Source: DASSCW01 sp036555005
GTDB taxonomy: Bacteria > Chloroflexota > Limnocylindria > QHBO01
DNA length: 6,912 nt
Direction of reading: 5' to 3'
Assembly: GCA_036555005.1 (NCBI GenBank)
Contig: DATBME010000067.1
Coordinates: forward strand, 1 to 6,912
Part shown: piece by piece, positions 1 to 5,266 of the stretch
Layout of the letters: the number at the start of each line of letters is the position of its first letter
Position numbering within the stretch: position 1 is the stretch's first letter
Program-made: the position numbers and the translations under genes
Notes under the pieces: model-generated
The model's input: the letters and a program-made list of their open reading frames with translations, nothing else
The model's database searches: none
Told to the model about the DNA's origin: nothing

Positions 1-273
1 CGATGGAGCGCCTGGACCTACCTGTGGAGCATTCTCCCGTTCAGCCTGGGGCTGGGGATGTACGCCGCCGGCTGGATCGCCGATGCGCCGGCCTTCAAGT
101 GGATCGGCTCGGCCGTGGCGGCCGGCGGGGTGGTGGCCTACCTGGCCTTTGCCACCGCCTTCGGGGGCGAGGCGTTCCGGCTGGTGGCGGCGATCGGCAT
201 CATCGGCCTGGGGCTGGTGCTGACGGTCGGCGGTCTGGCTGAGCGGCTGAGCCGCAAGTCACCGGCGGCCTGA
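1..273 (+). CDS. Unrecognised multi-pass membrane protein, 3' end only
   Basis: The frame is open from base 1 (first codon CGA) to a TGA at 271-273, giving the last 90 residues of a protein whose start lies outside the window. An internal ATG at 58 exists, but the frame continues upstream of it with equally hydrophobic, Trp-rich sequence, so it is probably not the start. Three hydrophobic stretches are visible, at about residues 7-27, 34-55 and 59-80, and look like transmembrane helices. The end is short and basic (AERLSRKSPAA), as expected for a cytoplasmic tail. No catalytic or binding motif is visible and I do not recognise the family. Its last 15 bases overlap the 3' end of the converging peptidase gene. 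Confidence 0.7.
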   Translation, partial: RWSAWTYLWSILPFSLGLGMYAAGWIADAPAFKWIGSAVAAGGVVAYLAFATAFGGEAFRLVAAIGIIGLGLVLTVGGLAERLSRKSPAA

Positions 274-2259
274 GGGCGGGCCGAGGAGCCGGTCGAACCA
301 GGCCAGGACGCGGCCCATCCGGTCGATGCGCCGATCGGGCCGGCCGTAGTTCTTCATCTCGTGGTGCTCCTCCGGATAGAGGATGTACTCGACCTCGCGG
401 CCGAGCACCCTCAGCGCCGTGAAGAGCTGCTCGTTGTCGGAGGCGGGGCAGTTCCGGTCTTCCTCTGCCTGGAGCATCAGCAGCGGCGTGTGAATATCGG
501 CCGCCGCGCTGATCGGCGAAGTGCGCCACAGGCGTCGCATGCCGCGCTCTGTCAGGGGGTCCCCGAGGTTGTGCCGGCGGTTGTAGTGCACGCCGAAGTA
601 CGAGTTGCCCCAGGCCGAGACCTGGTTCGCGACCCCGTTCTCGGCCACCGCGGCCCGGAACCGATCGGTGTGCCCGACCAGCCACTGCGTCAGGTAGCCC
701 CCATAGGAGAGGCCCATCACGCCCAGCCGATCCGGATCGGCCAGGCCGCGCTCGACCAGCGCGTCCACCACGGCCATGATGTCCCCCGCGTCGACCTGGC
801 CCCAGCGGCCGTCGAGGGCCCTGATCCAGGCCGCCCCGTGGGTGTCCGAGCCACGGATGTTGGCCAGCGCCAGTCGGTAGCCATGGCCCGCCAGCATGAT
901 GCTGTCCATGGTGCCGCCCGGCGCGTGGCTGCCGGTCGGCCCGCCGTGGATGACGACGATGGTGGGAAGCCGCCGCCTTCCGGCGCGCGGCGGAGAGACG
1001 ATCCAGGTCTGGATGGGACCGCCCGGCCCTTCGATCCACGCCTCCTCCCAGGCCGGCAGCGGGAAGCGGTCCTGCCAGCCGGAGCCATTCGTCGTCAGCC
1101 GCCGCATCCGGGCGGTTCCGCCACGACCCTCATCCAGCGCGTAGAGCTCGGCGGCGTGCCGATCCACGCCGGCGCTGAGCGCCACCCGCCCGGCGGCCGT
1201 GGCCACGGCGCAGCCCACCACGCGTCCCGGCGTGACGAGCGGTGCCAGCTGCCCATCCAGGCTCAGCCGATGCGGCACGTTCCGGCCCCGGTCGCCAACG
1301 ATCACCACCAGGGTCTGCGCATCCAGCCAGGCAGGGCCGGGCTGGTCGTCGGCCATCACCAGGTCCGCCCAACCGCCGTTGCCGATGGACCGATCCAGCC
1401 GCGGGGTCAGGCAGCGCGGGGGCCCGCCGTCCACCGGCGCGACCCAGGCGTGGGTCAGCGCGTACTCGGGGGGATCGGCGACGTCGGAGCCCAGGAAGGC
1501 AACGTTCCGGCCGTCGGGTGAGATGGCCGCCTTCCAGGCGTCGCCCGCCAACTCCGCCAGCAGCGAGTAGGCGCCGCCACCACTCGGGACCCGATACAGG
1601 CTGGTGCGCGGCATGAGGTTCCAGTCCTCGCCCATGTCGGCGGTGAAGGCGATCCACGATCCGTCCGGCGCCCAGGCCGGCTCCTCCACGTCGAAGTCGC
1701 CATGCGTCAGGCGGCGGGGCCGTGCGCCGGGACGAGCGGTCACGGTCCACATGTGCGTGCGGCGCCCCAGCTGTCCGGAGTCGTCATCCCGGAAGTCGGT
1801 GCGAATGATGCGGCGTGCGACGGGCGCCTGCTTGGGCCGAACGGGACCCACGATGAACCGGTCGTCGCCGGCCTGCCCCAGGAACGCGATGCGGCGTCCG
1901 TCCGGGCTCCAGACCGGCGTGCCCGCCCCATGTCGCTGCTTGGTGAGCTGCCACGGCTCGCCGTCATCCAGCGGCATGATCCAGATCTGTGCCTCGCCCG
2001 GGTCGGGGCCCACCGGCGTGCGGGCGAAGGCGACCAAGCGTCCGTCGGGCGAGATGGCCGGGTTCACGTCGCGTACCGCGCCGGACGTCAGCCGGCGGGC
2101 GCGGCCCCCGGACCATGGCACCGACCAGAGATGCGAGACGTACCGACCGGCGCGGACCCGGCGCAGCGCGTAAACCAGCCGCTCTCCGTCGGCTGACAGG
2201 CTGAAGGACTCGATCACGGCCTGGGCATTGACCAGGGCGCGCCCGGTGGGTGATGGCAT
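259..2259 (-). CDS. S9-family serine peptidase (prolyl oligopeptidase / acylaminoacyl-peptidase type)
   Basis: The gene encodes 666 residues. The C-terminal third is an alpha/beta-hydrolase peptidase domain: HGGP at 438-441 (oxyanion-hole region), nucleophile elbow GLSYGG at 516-521 with Ser518, Asp601 in EEDRN, and His633 in EEHHEM (His632 is the alternative). This gives a complete Ser-Asp-His triad. The N-terminal part carries PD40/WD40-like propeller repeats: LSADGERLVY (21-30), ISPDGRLVAF (69-78), WSPDGRRIAF (117-126), WAPDGSWIAF (196-205) and ISPDGRNVAF (246-255). In this family the propeller restricts access so that mainly short peptides are cleaved. No signal peptide is seen, so it is probably cytoplasmic. 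The frame extends upstream to an ATG at 2478, but that would run through the divergent promoter into the binding-protein gene; the ATG at 2259 is where family-like sequence begins. No Shine-Dalgarno precedes it. Placement divergent from a peptide importer suggests it degrades imported peptides; exact specificity is unknown. Confidence 0.92.
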   Translation of the reverse strand: MPSPTGRALVNAQAVIESFSLSADGERLVYALRRVRAGRYVSHLWSVPWSGGRARRLTSGAVRDVNPAISPDGRLVAFARTPVGPDPGEAQIWIMPLDDGEPWQLTKQRHGAGTPVWSPDGRRIAFLGQAGDDRFIVGPVRPKQAPVARRIIRTDFRDDDSGQLGRRTHMWTVTARPGARPRRLTHGDFDVEEPAWAPDGSWIAFTADMGEDWNLMPRTSLYRVPSGGGAYSLLAELAGDAWKAAISPDGRNVAFLGSDVADPPEYALTHAWVAPVDGGPPRCLTPRLDRSIGNGGWADLVMADDQPGPAWLDAQTLVVIVGDRGRNVPHRLSLDGQLAPLVTPGRVVGCAVATAAGRVALSAGVDRHAAELYALDEGRGGTARMRRLTTNGSGWQDRFPLPAWEEAWIEGPGGPIQTWIVSPPRAGRRRLPTIVVIHGGPTGSHAPGGTMDSIMLAGHGYRLALANIRGSDTHGAAWIRALDGRWGQVDAGDIMAVVDALVERGLADPDRLGVMGLSYGGYLTQWLVGHTDRFRAAVAENGVANQVSAWGNSYFGVHYNRRHNLGDPLTERGMRRLWRTSPISAAADIHTPLLMLQAEEDRNCPASDNEQLFTALRVLGREVEYILYPEEHHEMKNYGRPDRRIDRMGRVLAWFDRLLGPPSGRR

Positions 2260-2267
2260 GCCGGCGG

Positions 2268-2296
2268 AGTATGCCGCACCCGGCGGCTCACGATTC
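2268..2296 (-). promoter_or_regulatory. Candidate promoter for the S9 peptidase, near-leaderless
   Basis: On the minus strand a CATACT hexamer (2273 down to 2268; 4 of 6 matches to TATAAT, including the key second A and last T) ends 8 bases before the ATG at 2259. The hexamer 17 bases upstream, GAATCG (2296-2291), is a poor -35. If this -10 is used, transcription would begin at or within a few bases of the ATG, matching the absence of any purine-rich ribosome-binding site there. The call rests mainly on the -10 and is tentative. Confidence 0.3.
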
Positions 2297-2318
2297 CGGC
2301 CCTGAACACCGTGCGCCG

Positions 2319-2331
2319 CGCGGATTCCGCG
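2319..2331. promoter_or_regulatory. Candidate operator: 13-bp perfect inverted repeat
   Basis: The sequence reads CGCGGA-T-TCCGCG, two perfect 6-bp half-sites around one central base. It lies between the two divergent candidate promoters and ends 16 bases upstream of the plus-strand -35 hexamer. That is a plausible site for a dimeric regulator controlling one or both directions. Short GC-rich palindromes are common by chance in such DNA and no regulator gene is present, so this is suggestive only. Confidence 0.3.
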
Positions 2332-2347
2332 GCTGTTGGGCCAATCA

Positions 2348-2377
2348 TTGACCCGTTTCCGCGGGCTGTGCCATGCT
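2348..2377 (+). promoter_or_regulatory. Candidate sigma-70-type promoter for the transporter operon
   Basis: TTGACC at 2348-2353 matches 5 of 6 bases of the TTGACA -35 consensus. After an 18-base spacer, CATGCT at 2372-2377 shares the second A, third T and last T of the -10 consensus and is preceded by TG at 2369-2370 plus one base, an extended -10 element. Transcription would start near 2384, leaving an 80-base leader before the binding-protein ATG at 2466. It is the best plus-strand match I found in the intergenic region. Confidence 0.45.
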
Positions 2378-2378
2378 C

Positions 2379-2390
2379 CGCCGATCGGCG
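2379..2390. promoter_or_regulatory. Candidate operator: 12-bp palindrome at the predicted transcription start
   Basis: CGCCGATCGGCG is perfectly self-complementary and spans the start point predicted from the plus-strand promoter. A protein bound here would block initiation. Its sequence is not the same as that of the palindrome at 2319-2331, so the two need not bind the same regulator. Chance occurrence in GC-rich DNA is a real alternative. Confidence 0.25.
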
Positions 2391-2450
2391 CCCCGACGGT
2401 GGGCATATCCCCTCGGCGGCGAAACCGCAGTGTGCCGCCGCCATCGGTCC

Positions 2451-2460
2451 AGGAAGGGAG
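2451..2460 (+). promoter_or_regulatory. Strong ribosome-binding site for the binding-protein gene
   Basis: The purine run AGGAAGGGAG ends 5 bases before the ATG at 2466. It decides the start: the frame is also open from an ATG at 2373, but that one has no such site, would sit inside or at the promoter, and would put 31 charged residues before an otherwise perfect lipoprotein signal peptide. Confidence 0.75.
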
Positions 2461-2465
2461 ATTCG

Positions 2466-4181
2466 ATGCGCAGCTCATCGTCGGCCAAGGTGTTCGTGGT
2501 GGCTCTCGCGATTGGCCTGGTCATGGCGGCCTGCGGCGGCCAGCAACAGTCGGGCGAGCCGTCCGGCTCGAGTGGCGCGTCAGCCCAGCCGAGCAGCAAC
2601 CTTACCGGCGGAACGGTGCGGATCGGCACAGGAGGCTCGCCGGACAGCCTCAATCCGGGCAATGGTCTCCTTGCCGAGGCGTACGTCTTGTACGAGCTCG
2701 TCTACGACACCCCCATCGCCATCAACCAGGCCGGTGAGTTCGTGCCGGAGCTGGCGACCGACTGGTCAGTGTCGGATGACGGGCTGACCTGGACCATGAC
2801 CATCCGCGACGACGCGGTCTTCCACGACGGCACGCCGCTGACGGCGGAGGACGTGGCCTTCTCGATCCAGCTATACAAGGACACGCCCGACTTCCCGTAC
2901 CTGCCCTCGTACGCGTCGTATTTCGAGACGATCGAGGCCACGGACGCGACCACGGTGACACTGACCACCGCCGAGCCGCTGGGGGCTTTCGAGGCGCAGA
3001 TCGTCTTCATGTACGTGCTTCCAAAGCACATCTGGGAGGACGTCGAAGACCCGATCGACTTCCAAAACCTGGAGATGATCGGTTCGGGTCCGTTCATGCT
3101 GGCCGAGTACGAGCGCCGCCAGTTCAGCCGCCTGGCGGCGAACCCCGATTACTTCAAGGGCAGCCCCCACATCGATGAGGTCATCTTCCAGACCATCCGC
3201 AACGCCGACGCCCGCGTCCAGGCACTGACCAACGGCGAGGTGGACGCCATCAGCGAGTTCCCGCCAACCGCGTTCGCGGCACTGGACAACGCCGAGGGCG
3301 TGACGGTGCACGTGGCCGATGTGGCGGCCGGCGGCGACATCCGCGACATCCTGTTCAACATGACCAGCCCCGAGGACTGCCCGACCGAGGAAGGTGGCGA
3401 GTGCACGGGCCATCCGGCGCTCCAGGAGGTCGAGGTCCGACAGGCGCTGGCCATGGCCATGGACAAGCAGAACATCATCGACGTGGCTCTGCTGGGCCTC
3501 GGCAGCATCGGGGTCGGCTTCGTGCCGCCCGGACTGGGCGACTACTTCATCGGCACCGAGGCGAGCGTTCCCTATGACGTCGCCGGCGCGAATGCCCTCC
3601 TCGACCAGGCGGGCTACACCGACACCGACGGCGACGGCATCCGCGACTGCAAGAGCGGCCAGGAGTGCCCGACCGGCGACCTGACCTTCCGCTTCAACTA
3701 CGCCGATGACATCGACACCGCGCCGCGCGAGGCGGAGCTGATCAGCGACATGTGGGAGCAGATCGGGGTGCGGATCCAGATCGCCGCCCTCGACTCCGAT
3801 ACGCTGACCAGCGTCTGCTGCCCGACCTTCGACTACGACGTCATCCTGTGGGGCTGGGGGTCGGATCCCGATCCGGGCTTCCTGCTCGGGGTGACCACCT
3901 GCCAGGAGATCCCGACCGGCTACAGCGAGACGGGCTACTGCGATGAGGCATACGACGACCTCTACGCCCAGCAGGGCACGGAGCAGGACCGCGCCGCGCG
4001 GGTGGCGATCGTGCACGAGATGCAGCAGCAGCTGGTGGACGACGTGCCCTACATCGTCCCGTACTACGCGCAGACGCGCGAGGCATGGCGGACGGACAAC
4101 TTCACCGGCTGGCTGGAGGACAACCCCACCTTCGGCCTGGAAGCGCCGGAGACGCTGACGATCCTGCGTCCCACGCAGTAA
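2466..4181 (+). CDS. Peptide-type ABC transporter substrate-binding lipoprotein (SBP_bac_5 family)
   Basis: The gene encodes 571 residues. Residues 1-22 are a lipoprotein signal peptide: a short Ser/Lys n-region, hydrophobic core VFVVALAIGLV, then MAAC with Cys23 as the likely lipidated residue. A Gly/Ser/Gln-rich tether follows (24-47). The fold begins with TVRIGTGGSPDSLNPG (50-65), and residues 96-133 carry the family signature (LATDW, SDDGLTWTMTIRD, FHDGTPLTAEDVAFS). GSGPF near residue 206, VRQALAMAMDK near 320 and YDVILWGWGSDPD near 457 are further family hallmarks. Members bind di/oligopeptides, nickel chelates, opines or sugars; peptides are most likely here given the neighbouring peptidase, but the ligand cannot be read from sequence. 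Unusual points are eight cysteines besides Cys23 (305, 313, 395, 401, 451, 452, 479, 492) and an Asp-rich loop DTDGDGIRD at 386-394 running into Cys395. It is the first gene of the transporter operon. Confidence 0.93.
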   Translation: MRSSSSAKVFVVALAIGLVMAACGGQQQSGEPSGSSGASAQPSSNLTGGTVRIGTGGSPDSLNPGNGLLAEAYVLYELVYDTPIAINQAGEFVPELATDWSVSDDGLTWTMTIRDDAVFHDGTPLTAEDVAFSIQLYKDTPDFPYLPSYASYFETIEATDATTVTLTTAEPLGAFEAQIVFMYVLPKHIWEDVEDPIDFQNLEMIGSGPFMLAEYERRQFSRLAANPDYFKGSPHIDEVIFQTIRNADARVQALTNGEVDAISEFPPTAFAALDNAEGVTVHVADVAAGGDIRDILFNMTSPEDCPTEEGGECTGHPALQEVEVRQALAMAMDKQNIIDVALLGLGSIGVGFVPPGLGDYFIGTEASVPYDVAGANALLDQAGYTDTDGDGIRDCKSGQECPTGDLTFRFNYADDIDTAPREAELISDMWEQIGVRIQIAALDSDTLTSVCCPTFDYDVILWGWGSDPDPGFLLGVTTCQEIPTGYSETGYCDEAYDDLYAQQGTEQDRAARVAIVHEMQQQLVDDVPYIVPYYAQTREAWRTDNFTGWLEDNPTFGLEAPETLTILRPTQ

Positions 4182-4194
4182 GCCCTGGCCATCC

Positions 4195-4238
4195 CTGCTG
4201 ATCGACCCGTGGCCCTCCTCATGCCGGCCACCCAGCAG
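4195..4238 (+). promoter_or_regulatory. Nested inverted repeats between binding-protein and permease genes
   Basis: An outer CTGCTG (4195-4200) pairs with CAGCAG (4233-4238), and an inner GTGGCC (4209-4214) pairs with GGCCAC (4226-4231) around an 11-base loop. There is no following T-run, so this is not a classic intrinsic terminator. In transporter operons, hairpins after the binding-protein gene can protect the upstream mRNA and lower expression of the membrane genes; that role is inferred. The stems are short and the internal spacing is uneven. Confidence 0.3.
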
Positions 4239-4255
4239 AGAGGCCGGCTGCGCCA

Positions 4256-5266
4256 ATGAGCGGTCGCGGGCGCTACCTGCTCGGCAGGACGCTGTGGGCG
4301 GTGGTGATCGTGTTCGTGGTCATCACCTTCAACTTCTTCCTCTTCCGCGTGCTGCCGGGCGACCCGGCCAAGGCCGGGTCGCATGACCCACGGCTCAGCC
4401 CCGAGTCAATCGTCGCCCTGACCGAGCGCTTCGGGCTGGACAAGCCCGTCTTCATCAATCTCGAGCCAGGTGCCAACCCGCTCGACTCGCAGTACTTCAC
4501 CTACCTCGGGGCGCTGGCCCGCGGCGATCTGGGAGTGAGCTACGCCTTCCGCGACGAGTCGGTCGCCAGCATGCTGGCTGAGGCGCTCGTCAATACCCTG
4601 TGGCTGATCCTGCCTGCGCAGATCCTGGCCATCGTCTTCGGCATCGCCCTGGGCCTGATCGCCGCGTGGCGGCGCGGCACCTCGCTGGACGTGCTCTCGC
4701 TGACCTTCAGCCTGTTCATGTGGTCGTTGCCGACCTTCTTCCTGGCGATCCTGCTGCTCGTCTTCGGGGCGAACTACCTCGACCTGCCGACGTTCGGAAA
4801 GCAGGACACCGGCGCCACGTACACCTCCTGGTGGGAGGAGCTGGCCGACATCCTTCGCCACATGGCCATGCCCACCCTGACCTTTACCCTGGTCCTGCTG
4901 GGCGAGTACATGCTGATCATGCGCAGCAGCGTCCTGGACGTCTTCAGCGAGGACTACATCCTCACCGCCAAGGCCAAGGGCCTGTCGACCTATCGCATCA
5001 TCCGCGACCACGCGCTGCGCAACGCCATGCTGCCGATGGTCGCCCTGATCGCCATCAACCTGGCCTTCACCGTCTCCGGGGCGATCCAGATCGAGGAGGT
5101 GTTCAGCTGGCCGGGGATCGGCTTCGTCACGGTGGAAGCCATCAGTGAGCGCGACTATCCCGTGCTGCAGGGTGCCTTCCTGCTGATCGCGGTGGCAGTG
5201 GTGATCGCCAACCTGGTGGCTGACATGGTCTACGGTTGGCTCGACCCGCGGGTGACCAGCGCATGA
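4256..5266 (+). CDS. ABC transporter permease, DppB/OppB type
   Basis: The gene encodes 336 residues, close to the usual length for DppB. It has the family order: an N-terminal helix (about 13-32) followed by RVLPGDPA (31-38), a long extracytoplasmic segment with GDLGVS (90-95), then about five more helices (roughly 112-136, 146-172, 204-222, 255-277, 304-324). The cytoplasmic EAA-type coupling loop is at 233-260 (DYILTAKAKGLSTYRIIRDH, then NAMLP), the element that docks onto the ATPase. WPGIG (285-289) and the YGWLDPRV ending are also typical. The protein forms half of the import channel, paired with the DppC-type domain encoded next. It lies 74 bases after the binding-protein stop. The start is supported by the family-like N-terminus; the only purine-rich candidate site, AGAGAGG at 4237-4243, sits a rather long 12 bases away. 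Its stop overlaps the next ATG (ATGA). Confidence 0.93.
   Translation: MSGRGRYLLGRTLWAVVIVFVVITFNFFLFRVLPGDPAKAGSHDPRLSPESIVALTERFGLDKPVFINLEPGANPLDSQYFTYLGALARGDLGVSYAFRDESVASMLAEALVNTLWLILPAQILAIVFGIALGLIAAWRRGTSLDVLSLTFSLFMWSLPTFFLAILLLVFGANYLDLPTFGKQDTGATYTSWWEELADILRHMAMPTLTFTLVLLGEYMLIMRSSVLDVFSEDYILTAKAKGLSTYRIIRDHALRNAMLPMVALIAINLAFTVSGAIQIEEVFSWPGIGFVTVEAISERDYPVLQGAFLLIAVAVVIANLVADMVYGWLDPRVTSA
5251..5255 (+). promoter_or_regulatory. Ribosome-binding site for the fusion gene, inside the upstream permease gene
   Basis: GGTGA lies 7 bases before the ATG at 5263 and matches part of the sequence complementary to the 16S rRNA 3' end. Together with the ATGA stop/start overlap it indicates coupled translation of the two permease-bearing proteins. 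Confidence 0.4.

Noticed and set aside
361..1521. Plus-strand reading frame of 386 codons opposite the S9 peptidase
   Set aside because: It is Arg/Pro/Gly-rich without domains, and the minus strand carries the propeller repeats and catalytic triad of a real peptidase.
2373..2465. Upstream ATG at 2373 as the binding-protein start
   Set aside because: It overlaps the predicted -10 element, has no ribosome-binding site, and would bury the lipoprotein signal peptide behind 31 charged residues.
2260..2478. N-terminal extension of the peptidase up to an ATG at 2478 on the minus strand
   Set aside because: It would add 73 residues unlike the family, cross the whole divergent promoter region and overlap the start of the binding-protein gene.
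4195..4238. Intrinsic terminator after the binding-protein gene
   Set aside because: The stems are short and no T-run follows, and the downstream permease clearly belongs to the same transport system.
2871..4256. Minus-strand reading frame of 461 codons opposite the binding protein
   Set aside because: It has low-complexity Arg/Val/Gly/His-rich composition and no motif, and it lies fully antisense to a well-supported family member.
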